Part shown: piece by piece, positions 1-6,598 of the stretch
Position numbering within the stretch: the stretch's first letter is position 1
Layout of the letters: each line of letters begins with the position of its first letter
Origin: a virus
DNA length: 64,000 nucleotides
Virus record (IMG/VR): IMGVR_UViG_3300042934_000980
Span: 156,496 to 220,495 of that record
Reading direction: 5' to 3' (one strand)
Program-made: the position numbers and the translations under genes
Notes under the pieces: model-generated
Seen by the model: the letters and a program-made list of their open reading frames with translations, nothing else
Databases searched by the model: none
What the model was told of the DNA's origin: nothing

Positions 1-113
1 TTACGGCGAATCATCTGGATCAACTTTAACCGAGCGTCAAGCTCTTTTAAGTAATCCGGGATGACGGTGCAAGGTTGACGTCGGTTGGGGAACAACGGAA
101 TAACTTCACCCAT
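1..113 (-). CDS. Hypothetical protein, partial (C-terminus beyond window)
   Basis: An ATG at 113 reads leftward for 37 codons without a stop and runs out of the window. The product begins MGEVIPLFPNRRQ and is basic (several Arg and Lys), but no family is recognised. It lies 10 bp downstream of the stop of the next gene on the same strand, so it is probably the next cistron of that operon. The visible part is too short to assign a role. Confidence 0.6.
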   Translation of the reverse strand, partial: MGEVIPLFPNRRQPCTVIPDYLKELDARLKLIQMIRR

Positions 114-123
114 GACTTAACCC

Positions 124-498
124 TTAATGCAAGGAGCCAGAGCGACCGTGCCCTTTGCTGGATTTGTTCATGGCGGCCGAGACCAGAGGGCTCTTCCAGT
201 TCTGGTCTTCGTTCATCAGCTTGAGCAGAGATGGGCTGGACTTCACCAGAGGACTCATCTCCATTTCAAACCGACCGCCTTTGCGGATGTGCAGTACGCC
301 CAGTTGGTGACCGATCTCGGTACTGGCAAATTCAATGAAATCACCTTCGTTGCAGTAGCTGATGGCCAGCTGCAACATCCGTGGCATCGCGGTGTCAAAG
401 TAACTGTAGTGACGGACCATGATGACTTCTTTGGATTTACCGCGAGTCATGGTGGCGACAACACGGCGACGATGGATACTGCTAACTTCTTTACTCAT
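124..498 (-). CDS. Hypothetical protein (124 aa)
   Basis: A 124-aa product, begun at an ATG with only a weak upstream purine run. It has a basic N-terminus (HRRR near residue 9) and a basic Ser/Gly-rich tail, with no signal peptide, membrane segment or known motif. It follows the HD-domain gene on the same strand with about 67 bp between them, and that gap contains a small AAGACCG/CGGTCTT dyad. It probably shares the HD gene's promoter at 1195-1202. Function unknown. Confidence 0.75.
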   Translation of the reverse strand: MSKEVSSIHRRRVVATMTRGKSKEVIMVRHYSYFDTAMPRMLQLAISYCNEGDFIEFASTEIGHQLGVLHIRKGGRFEMEMSPLVKSSPSLLKLMNEDQNWKSPLVSAAMNKSSKGHGRSGSLH

Positions 499-565
499 GG
501 TTATTCTAACCCCAATTATTTGGTTTACTGGTACTTAAGCAACATACGTCTAAGACCGACCGGTC

Positions 566-1159
566 TTATAAGGCTTCGATTGCTAGGCGGTGTTGATCCA
601 CCCGATCGCCGAACACTTTCAAATACATGTCAGGATAACGAACATATCCACCTCGGCTGTACTTTTGTTTGAGGTGTTGGGTTGCACCCTCTCTGCATTC
701 ATCTTCTGAATAATGAGGGTGGGTCTTTTTCAGGTAGGACATGGCGCGACCGATCATGTGATCGATGTTGCCTGGAAACTCCCGGTCAGCTGAGTTAATC
801 AGCTCACAGAAAGTATTCTTGAACGACCCTTTAAAGGACGCACGGTGCTGGCCACACCCCCAAGCCACCAACATGGTTTCTGAAGGGCTCAGGTTTTCAA
901 GTATCACCGGATGATCGGTAGTGCTCATCCAATGAAATGCCAGTTCATGGTGGTTGTTGCGACTCCAAGCGAAGAAGTCGTGGAAGTAGGCGGCGAACAG
1001 AATGAGCTTAGGGTCAAACCCCAAGTCCAGTTGTTGGTTGATCACAAGACCGGTTTGATAAACCGTTTCGAAATGACCTTGCCGGTGGGCCGGATCGTTC
1101 ATCTCCCACTTGTCAGCAAAAGCATTAACAATCTGTTGCGTGAGCGGATGCTTATTCAT
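566..1159 (-). CDS. HD-domain phosphohydrolase-like protein
   Basis: The 197-aa product has the metal-binding pattern of the HD superfamily: His29 (RQGHFETV), the His60-Asp61 doublet (AAYFHDFFAW), a further His105 (CGQHRAS) and a distal Asp125 (INSADRE). HD enzymes hydrolyse phosphomonoesters or phosphodiesters of nucleotides with divalent metals. Phage members may act on dNTPs, nucleoside monophosphates or second messengers, and the substrate here cannot be read from sequence. The ATG at 1159 follows an AGGAAG Shine-Dalgarno sequence. It is the first gene after the promoter-like element at 1195-1202, so it is probably made early. Family call fairly sure, substrate unknown. Confidence 0.75.
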   Translation of the reverse strand: MNKHPLTQQIVNAFADKWEMNDPAHRQGHFETVYQTGLVINQQLDLGFDPKLILFAAYFHDFFAWSRNNHHELAFHWMSTTDHPVILENLSPSETMLVAWGCGQHRASFKGSFKNTFCELINSADREFPGNIDHMIGRAMSYLKKTHPHYSEDECREGATQHLKQKYSRGGYVRYPDMYLKVFGDRVDQHRLAIEAL

Positions 1160-1194
1160 AATCTTCCTAAGAAGGTTGGTTACTTATCCTCCAA

Positions 1195-1202
1195 GTAATA
1201 TA
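1195..1202 (-). promoter_or_regulatory. Putative early promoter (TATATTAC)
   Basis: The minus strand reads TATATTAC preceded by AGACC, 36 bp before the HD-domain gene and just after a strong terminator. It is identical in core to the elements at 20179, 23896, 27664 and 50263, and matches the phiKZ early-promoter core as I recall it. Confidence 0.65.
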
Positions 1203-1246
1203 GGTCTAAGATGCTCTGTAAGTTAAAAATAAAAACACTGAATAAC

Positions 1247-1274
1247 CCCCTACCTCCCCTAGGGGAGGTAGGGG
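1247..1274 (-). terminator. Strong palindromic terminator
   Basis: A perfect 14+14 palindrome (CCCCTACCTCCCCT and its complement) lies just downstream of the 1297-1854 gene. It is followed on the minus strand by a T-rich run (TGTTTTTATTTTTAA). It ends the operon running from about 2.6 kb. Confidence 0.8.
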
Positions 1275-1296
1275 TATTCTTAATCAATCCAGTTGC

Positions 1297-1854
1297 TTAG
1301 CAGGTGACCTTGAAAATCAGTTGTTCGTAGTACTCTTGGGTAAACGCCTGATCCACCATGCGCGGCATGCCAGAGAAACCGAACTCTTTGAACAACAAGA
1401 TCTTGCCCCGAAATGATTGCAGCAAGTGCTTTTCCATGAACGCTTCAATCGAGTCGTTCATGATGTCTTGCTCATCGTCCGGGTTCCAACGGTCATCGCG
1501 CCGCAACCATTTAGGGTTGGCACGAATCTCAAACCCGTAGATCTGGTCCTGGTCCATGATCATGCCGTGGTTACCATCGTCGCGCAGCGCCTGCATGATG
1601 ATGGGGATGTCGTTGATCTCTTTGAAAGCTTCTTTGAGAAACTTCACTGGGTCACCGGCTTTCAGCACACTCGACACCACCCCACGCTTGGCATGCGCCG
1701 GCACTTCAGGGTCGTTCATCAAGCGCAGCGCCAGCTTCTTAAGCTTCTTGATGTTGGTGGTGAAGTGGTCCTCAAAGTACTTAAGTACCCGCCCTTCCTG
1801 CTCCAGCGGCGATTGACTAGCGTCGCCTACAAACGCCGGTGCGCCCTTTTGCAT
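1297..1854 (-). CDS. Hypothetical protein, paralogue of the 34065-34586 gene
   Basis: A 185-aa soluble protein of unknown function. It shares a layout with the product of 34065-34586: an N-terminal LKKLALR/LKKFVLK stretch, a central HG[MI]M[IV] loop, an acidic region and a closing FGFSGM/YGFSGL motif near residue 160. The resemblance covers about 140 residues, so an old duplication is likely. Its start overlaps the stop of the preceding membrane-protein gene (TAATG), so the two are translationally coupled. It is the last gene before the terminator at 1247-1274. Confidence 0.85.
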   Translation of the reverse strand: MQKGAPAFVGDASQSPLEQEGRVLKYFEDHFTTNIKKLKKLALRLMNDPEVPAHAKRGVVSSVLKAGDPVKFLKEAFKEINDIPIIMQALRDDGNHGMIMDQDQIYGFEIRANPKWLRRDDRWNPDDEQDIMNDSIEAFMEKHLLQSFRGKILLFKEFGFSGMPRMVDQAFTQEYYEQLIFKVTC

Positions 1855-2036
1855 TACACCACCCCCAAAGCTTGCATGAGCTTCTCAACCGCCAAGTACC
1901 AAGCCCACGGAAAGCAGACGATGGCCACGCAGGTGCTCACGAAGCCTTTGGCGGCGACCACTCCAAGGAGCCACAGAAACAACCAGAAGCTGGCCACCCA
2001 ACCGTGCTTACTACCCAAGCTAAATGAAAACTTCAT
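1854..2036 (-). CDS. Small membrane protein (60 aa)
   Basis: The product is mostly hydrophobic, with one or two membrane segments (GWVASFWLFLWLLGVVAA and a second stretch ending AWYLAV). The ATG at 2036 is chosen over an upstream GTG because it forms an ATGA overlap with the stop of the preceding gene and sits about 7 nt after AAGGA. It has no recognised holin or antiholin signature beyond size and hydrophobicity, and neighbouring genes give no hint. Role unknown, probably inner membrane. Confidence 0.8.
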   Translation of the reverse strand: MKFSFSLGSKHGWVASFWLFLWLLGVVAAKGFVSTCVAIVCFPWAWYLAVEKLMQALGVV

Positions 2037-2323
2037 ATCCACTTCCTTAACCAGTTCTTTAGCCGCACCTTAAAGGGCACATGCTCTTTGAGTTCAGGGA
2101 TTCGTTCAGGGTTGACCTTAATAGTCAACAAGGCCTGCTCGATTTCTTTTGCTTCATCCTCCAATGCCAGCGCTTCACGGCGCAGCGCGGCAGAGGCTTC
2201 AGGGTCGCTGTGGTACAAGGCCCAACTACCCTGGTGTTTACGCTGGGCTTCTTCGAGCAGGTGTTGACGTGACAGTGTTAAGTGGTGCTTATTCTGGTTA
2301 TACTTGCGACCGCTCAATGGCAT
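2033..2323 (-). CDS. Hypothetical charged helical protein (96 aa)
   Basis: A lysine-, glutamate- and histidine-rich protein with a long predicted helix (residues 20-70, with LEEAQRKH and ALALEDEAKEIEQALL), probably coiled-coil. It starts with an AAGG Shine-Dalgarno sequence and overlaps the preceding gene by 10 bp and the following membrane-protein gene by 4 bp (ATGA). No family recognised. Confidence 0.8.
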   Translation of the reverse strand: MPLSGRKYNQNKHHLTLSRQHLLEEAQRKHQGSWALYHSDPEASAALRREALALEDEAKEIEQALLTIKVNPERIPELKEHVPFKVRLKNWLRKWI

Positions 2324-2625
2324 GATAAACCTTCTTCAGATTCAAGGAATTTGATCATGTCCTCAGCGAAGAGGGCATGCACCGGGGCAAAGTTCTTGGC
2401 GCGTTGCACCAGTGACGCGGTGATGGACACAAAGTAGTGATCGGCACTGCCTTGGGCGACAAAGTACATCCCCTTGACGATCCCCACAGTCTCATTCCAC
2501 ACCACGTAAACGTTTCGCTTTACTCCATTACCGAGCTCCAGCACTACCTCACCCAAAAAGACTTTATCTTTGGTGAGTTGATCAACGCCGATGTCAAGTA
2601 CGGTTGGATTAAGACGTTGCTTCAT
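2314..2625 (-). CDS. Hypothetical protein (103 aa)
   Basis: An ATG at 2625 is preceded by GAGG. A longer TTG-initiated form exists but has no better ribosome site. The product is mixed alpha/beta with a beta-rich core (VFLGEVVLELGNG, NVYVVWNE). No family recognised. It is the first gene of the 2.6-1.3 kb operon and follows the terminator hairpin at 2663-2689. Confidence 0.8.
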   Translation of the reverse strand: MKQRLNPTVLDIGVDQLTKDKVFLGEVVLELGNGVKRNVYVVWNETVGIVKGMYFVAQGSADHYFVSITASLVQRAKNFAPVHALFAEDMIKFLESEEGLSCH

Positions 2626-2662
2626 AAACAGGTACCTCAATTACAAAATAGCGGACATAAGC

Positions 2663-2689
2663 CCAGTGCCGGTTAATCGCCGGCACTGG
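2663..2689 (-). terminator. Hairpin terminator
   Basis: CCAGTGCCGG and CCGGCACTGG are separated by 7 bases, directly downstream of the 2696-3820 gene. No strong T run follows on the minus strand, so it may be a leaky terminator or an mRNA-end stabiliser. Confidence 0.6.
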
Positions 2690-2695
2690 TACTAC

Positions 2696-3820
2696 TTACT
2701 TAACAGCGTCTCGTTGCTCGTTACACCAAGCACGCAGCGCTTTGCCTTCACTATCATCCAGGTTGTCGAGGGTGTCCTCCAACTTGGAAAGATTGTCTTT
2801 GGCAGTTTTCTTCGCCCCGTTCTCAATGTTGCCCTGGATCTGCTTAACCAGCTTTTGAACGCTGGCCAGCTTAGCCTGAGGCACATCTTTGAACAGTTCG
2901 TCAGTGTTCTCCGGCGTTGCAGGTGTGGCTGGGGTAGAAGGAGCCGGGGAGCTACCGTCGGTGGGTGAAGGGGGTACCGGGGTGGTTGGCTTCTCAGGGG
3001 CCGTCGGCTTAAGCGGCGGCAACTGGAAACGCTCAGGAGCATCAAGGTCAAACTGTTCGTTGACCCGCCAGAACGCACCCTCGTCCAGATCAATGATGTC
3101 CAGATCTAGGGTATCACCGTGGTACAGGGCGCACTCAAAGTGAGCCATGATCGCGGTGCCGTCTTTTTGCTCTTTCACCGGCAGCTTAATGTCGGTCTGG
3201 CAGTACAGCCCCCACTTGGCGTACAACCCTTTGTCTTCACTGTACGAGCCGTCTTGGTTGATCTTGACGGTCTTGATGATGGGGTTGTTGGACTTCCAGT
3301 TGAAACCGGCAACAAAGGTGTCTTTGTTGAAGCCAAACGCCAGGTCATAGATCTGACCCCGCTTAACACCCTTGACCAAGATGAACGGCTTTTCCTTGGC
3401 CTTGAAGGTCTCAGCCAACTGCACGTTCAGGTAGTAGGTGTCGGTTTCTTTGTCGTACAGCCACTGTCCTTTAACCAACGGACGGGTGGAGCTGCCGTGC
3501 CACTGAAGCCCGATGGCTTTGCCGTCTGGCCCCAGGTCAAAGATGGCCTGACGTACTGCGATGACGCTGCCTTTGTACTGGCCAATCTTGGCCGCCGCCT
3601 TGTTACCCGTTTTAGGATCCATCTCACGGGTTTCAGAACGACCGTACTTGGTATTCTCAGTGGGCTTAAGGTCAGCCCCCTTGGTGCGTACGATCGAAAT
3701 GATCCGGTCTTTTCGACTGGTGTCCCAGAACTCGTTGTTGAGGTTGGGCAAGTCTTTTTGACTGGTGGTCTTGTTGCAAGGGTCGGTGTGGTTAAAGCAG
3801 TTAATCTGCGCAAATGGCAT
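2696..3820 (-). CDS. Hypothetical protein with proline-rich hinge (374 aa)
   Basis: The start is placed at the ATG at 3820 (MPFAQINCFNHTD), which follows GAGG; the upstream extension lacks a ribosome site. Residues 1-260 look like a folded, beta-rich domain. About 45 residues of Pro/Thr/Ser linker follow (KPTTPVPPSPTDGSSPAP and similar), then a helical, charged C-terminal domain of about 80 residues. This two-domain-plus-hinge design is common in virion or DNA-binding adaptor proteins, but no family is recognised. Terminators flank the unit on both sides of its operon. Confidence 0.8.
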   Translation of the reverse strand: MPFAQINCFNHTDPCNKTTSQKDLPNLNNEFWDTSRKDRIISIVRTKGADLKPTENTKYGRSETREMDPKTGNKAAAKIGQYKGSVIAVRQAIFDLGPDGKAIGLQWHGSSTRPLVKGQWLYDKETDTYYLNVQLAETFKAKEKPFILVKGVKRGQIYDLAFGFNKDTFVAGFNWKSNNPIIKTVKINQDGSYSEDKGLYAKWGLYCQTDIKLPVKEQKDGTAIMAHFECALYHGDTLDLDIIDLDEGAFWRVNEQFDLDAPERFQLPPLKPTAPEKPTTPVPPSPTDGSSPAPSTPATPATPENTDELFKDVPQAKLASVQKLVKQIQGNIENGAKKTAKDNLSKLEDTLDNLDDSEGKALRAWCNEQRDAVK

Positions 3821-3881
3821 GATGAAAGCCTCTGTGGTGATGGAATGCCCTGGGTACTCACTCAAGGCATAACATCCACGG

Positions 3882-4157
3882 TCAACCTTCCAACTGCCGC
3901 TTTAACTGCTCCCTGAGCAACGCCATCTTTTCACCCAGCGCCAGCATGCGCAGCACCACGTTCTCGCGCTCTGTAACCGTTGCGAAGGTGGGGATCGAAT
4001 CACGCAGGTTGGCGATCCGCATTTCAAGCGACAGGATCTCAAGCGACAGACCCAGTTTTTCCGTGGTTTGCGGGGAATCGAGAAGCTGCAACGTGTTAGG
4101 AAACGTTGGTTGCGCACGGCGGTGTTTGAACTCCGCCATGTAGATTACTTGACCCAT
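3882..4157 (-). CDS. Small helical protein, possible paralogue of the 4392-4631 gene
   Basis: A 91-aa protein, mostly helical with heptad-like Leu spacing (residues 30-88). Its N-terminus MGQVIYMAEF matches MGVAIQMADF of the 4392-4631 product, and both end in a Leu/Gln/Lys-rich helix, suggesting a diverged pair. The ATG at 4157 follows GAGG. Function unknown; a coiled-coil partner protein is possible. Confidence 0.75.
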   Translation of the reverse strand: MGQVIYMAEFKHRRAQPTFPNTLQLLDSPQTTEKLGLSLEILSLEMRIANLRDSIPTFATVTERENVVLRMLALGEKMALLREQLKRQLEG

Positions 4158-4208
4158 ATAGCACCTCGTAATGATAGTTAGAGCTTACGGTTAAGCGTAG
4201 CTGTTCGA

Positions 4209-4331
4209 CTATGTTGCTTGCACGATAAAAACAAAGCCTGCGATAACAACCCCCACAACCAACCCCACCACCATTACAAAAATGAAGAAGGACCGGTTTG
4301 CTTTAAAGTACTCTTTCCAAAACCCTTCCAT
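4209..4331 (-). CDS. Small single-pass membrane protein (40 aa)
   Basis: A short reading frame starts at the ATG at 4331 (MEGFWKEYFKANRSFF) and ends with TAG at 4209-4211. Residues 15-38 form one long hydrophobic helix (FIFVMVVGLVVGVVIAGF) with a charged N-terminal segment before it. AGGGG lies about 11 nt upstream. It fills an otherwise empty gap in a tightly packed region, which supports it. Function unknown. Confidence 0.6.
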   Translation of the reverse strand: MEGFWKEYFKANRSFFIFVMVVGLVVGVVIAGFVFIVQAT

Positions 4332-4360
4332 ACAAAAAATACCCCTAATCAGTTATAAAC

Positions 4361-4384
4361 CTAGTGCCGGAAAACCGGCACTAG
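4361..4384 (-). terminator. Rho-independent terminator
   Basis: CTAGTGCCGG, an AAAA loop and CCGGCACTAG lie directly after the stop of the 4392-4631 gene. The stem resembles the one at 2663-2689 (shared AGTGCCGG arm). Confidence 0.7.
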
Positions 4385-4391
4385 GGTATTC

Positions 4392-4631
4392 TTAGCTTTT
4401 CTTGCTTAGCGTTTGAAGTTGCTTATTCAAACCCTGCAATTGCTGGTGCAGTTCTTGAATGTACAACGCCACCTGTTGTTGATCAACAGGGTCTTTAACA
4501 GAAGCTGATGCCAAAGACAACGCACGAATACGCTTGGCCAGAGCGTCCATGCGTGTTCTGATTTCAAGTATATCCTTTTTTGTTAAACGGCCGGATGGAG
4601 AAAAATCTGCCATTTGAATCGCCACACCCAT
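4392..4631 (-). CDS. Small coiled-coil protein (79 aa)
   Basis: Helical product with Leu/Gln heptads at the C-terminus (LHQQLQGLNKQLQTLSKK). Its N-terminal MGVAIQMADF is shared with the 3882-4157 product. The ATG at 4631 follows AAAGG. It lies between the 4646 gene and a terminator. Function unknown. Confidence 0.75.
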   Translation of the reverse strand: MGVAIQMADFSPSGRLTKKDILEIRTRMDALAKRIRALSLASASVKDPVDQQQVALYIQELHQQLQGLNKQLQTLSKKS

Positions 4632-4645
4632 GTGCTGGGGACCTT

Positions 4646-4906
4646 TTATTTTCGGTTAGGTTGCTGAAGCACAAGCGGAGGGACATCCCTGCCCAGCGAC
4701 AAGAAGTACTGAGTTCTCCTCGCAATAGCCTCTTCGAGTATCGCATTGGCAAGCGCGGTGATGCGTCGCCGTTTCCTAGGTAGGGTCCAAAAACGAATGG
4801 ACCCATAGAGTCGTTCCGCTTCATCGATCAGATCACCGATAAGTCTGAGCTCGTTTACGCGGTACAAAGCACAGTGGGTGTTCTTTAAAGCGACCACCTT
4901 GTTCAC
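4646..4906 (-). CDS. Hypothetical protein (86 aa)
   Basis: A GTG start at 4906 sits right after a near-perfect AAGGAGGAG ribosome site that overlaps the stop of the preceding gene. The product is basic in the middle (PRKRRRITALANAI) and helical, so nucleic-acid binding is possible but unproven. No family recognised. Confidence 0.75.
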   Translation of the reverse strand: MNKVVALKNTHCALYRVNELRLIGDLIDEAERLYGSIRFWTLPRKRRRITALANAILEEAIARRTQYFLSLGRDVPPLVLQQPNRK

Positions 4907-4915
4907 AACTCCTCC

Positions 4916-5773
4916 TTAGAACTTAGAGGCTTCGACTTGTTCTTTGGTGAGGTTGTAGTAGTAATAATCAAGGGTACGGCGAGGAAACTGGTCTTCACCC
5001 CCTACCCAGGCTTGCAACCAGCGACCCGACTGCCCTACCCCTACGGTATAGTGTGCAAAGCGCTTGGAAAGGGCTATCGCCAAATCAGCAATGTCTTCCT
5101 TTTCCAAGGCCCAGACTTCCATCGATACTGTGCCCAAGGCGAGCTCGATACGAAAGTTTTGGACAAACTTAGGTATCGTTTTCATGATCACGCCCTTAAA
5201 CCCAAGCTTGAACGCGTAGTCCTCGCGGATCAGGAAGGGCTTGCCGTCTATGTTCCAAGCTACCAGCTTACCGTAGTTGCGCTCATGACCATTCTCGTCG
5301 GTACGAATAACGTCTTCGATAACCTTGGAATGTTCTGTATCCCCATGGCGCCCAACTTCGATATTGCCCACATGGACATGCTCTTCGACGTCTACCGCAG
5401 GTGCTGTTACCGAAAGGTTAAAAGGTTCGCCACCGGTGTCAATGTAGGCCTGCACCAACCGCTGGATGACCTTGCGATGGTCTTGCTGCTCAAACACCAT
5501 AAACCAGTGATCGCCCATGGCGTGTTCATGGCCCATGCAGTCCAGGTCCAAACCAAAAGACTCGCCAGTGTCCGGGGCACGGGTCATGAGCTCCAGATGC
5601 TCGTCGCTGTTGTTAACCTGGAGTTCCAGCAAACCCTGAGCATAGAAGCTATGCCCTACCCCCGCATTACTGCCCTTGATAAGGATATCACCAAAGAACG
5701 TCTCGCGGTCAAAGGGGCTGTACAGCGTGCCGGCGGGCAATTCGAGAAACTTTTTCAGGTTTACAATTTTCAT
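4916..5773 (-). CDS. Hypothetical protein (285 aa), early operon leader
   Basis: A soluble acidic protein with no recognised family. The first 100 residues are beta-rich. The middle holds a His-rich segment (VEEHVHVGNIEVGRHGD) that could bind metal. The C-terminus is aromatic (RTLDYYYYNLTKEQ). It is the first gene after the promoter-like element at 5820-5827 and is probably expressed early. It could be two fused domains, with the break near residue 120. Confidence 0.85.
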   Translation of the reverse strand: MKIVNLKKFLELPAGTLYSPFDRETFFGDILIKGSNAGVGHSFYAQGLLELQVNNSDEHLELMTRAPDTGESFGLDLDCMGHEHAMGDHWFMVFEQQDHRKVIQRLVQAYIDTGGEPFNLSVTAPAVDVEEHVHVGNIEVGRHGDTEHSKVIEDVIRTDENGHERNYGKLVAWNIDGKPFLIREDYAFKLGFKGVIMKTIPKFVQNFRIELALGTVSMEVWALEKEDIADLAIALSKRFAHYTVGVGQSGRWLQAWVGGEDQFPRRTLDYYYYNLTKEQVEASKF

Positions 5774-5819
5774 GACGTAATCCTTTTACGGTTTTAATAA
5801 GTGGTTATTACTCCCCTGA

Positions 5820-5827
5820 ATAATGTA
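5820..5827 (-). promoter_or_regulatory. Putative early promoter, variant (TACATTAT)
   Basis: A variant of the TATATTAC element with the conserved upstream flank (AATCTCAGACC). It lies 47 bp before the 4916-5773 gene, in the divergent gap that also serves the plus-strand fibre module. Confidence 0.5.
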
Positions 5828-5945
5828 GGTCTGAGATTCATTTAAATGTAATGCGGCGTTAAATATAATTTGCAGTGTCAGTATTTTTACCCCGATGATT
5901 TTATGTTCCATCCCCCTAAATACCTTTATCAACTGTGGAACTCCT

Positions 5946-6530
5946 ATGGCCTTTCCTAATCAGCAACTGTTTTTGGACAGGTTCATCGCTTATAACAAAA
6001 ACAGATATAAGGATGATCCTGAAATCGTTGAGGCGCTGAATGCCCTTCAGCTCGGCGCTGTCACCTTCCTCAATCCCCGTAAAGAGACCGTCGACGGGGT
6101 CACCCAGCACCTGACTGACCTGAACGTTCCAGGGGTGCTGACGGCGGTCAACCAACGTTTCATCCCAGCCGATTACCCCCTTCACGGTGTGGCTCAGCTT
6201 GTTTCTGAAAATCCACTGGTCATGGCTGACCTGCAACTGGAAATGGAAGCCGGGGTATATTGGTTGCGCACTGACGAGGACGGCAGCAAGGTCGGGGCCC
6301 TGTTGGTAGCACATGGTGAAAAGACCGAAGCCAACGTGCTCTCTTTGATCAAAGGCAAGTGCCTGTTTGATCTGCAAGACAGCGAAATCACGGTCAACGA
6401 CGACGTCACCCAAGTGGCGATCGACTCTCCGACGATCACCGGTCTTTTGGCCGTGGTGGAATCGCTGGGTGATATCACCGAGGCTGTCTACAACGGCGAC
6501 TTCGCTTTTGACGGCACCCTGACTTACTAA
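5946..6530 (+). CDS. Virion-type protein, member of a three-gene paralogue family
   Basis: A 194-aa acidic protein starting MAFPNQQLFLDRF. A longer frame from 5895 exists, but the ATG at 5946 has the ribosome site and matches its paralogues. It aligns with the products of 20506-21099 and 21216-21785: N-terminal F[VI]xxNxxxYKxD, a GLT/ALQ-L turn, Gly-Val-R repeats, a central PGxYxxxEDG, a VxxAxGxxEA segment, and a C-terminal D[ST]xTIxG. It heads the plus-strand fibre module, so a structural or tail-associated role is inferred. TTTTATG about 35 nt upstream could be a late-promoter core. Confidence 0.8.
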   Translation: MAFPNQQLFLDRFIAYNKNRYKDDPEIVEALNALQLGAVTFLNPRKETVDGVTQHLTDLNVPGVLTAVNQRFIPADYPLHGVAQLVSENPLVMADLQLEMEAGVYWLRTDEDGSKVGALLVAHGEKTEANVLSLIKGKCLFDLQDSEITVNDDVTQVAIDSPTITGLLAVVESLGDITEAVYNGDFAFDGTLTY

Positions 6531-6598
6531 GGACAGAAGTAGGGGGCTCCACAGGCGTAGCACCGACACACATTTATATTTCCTCAAGGGAAGTTATC

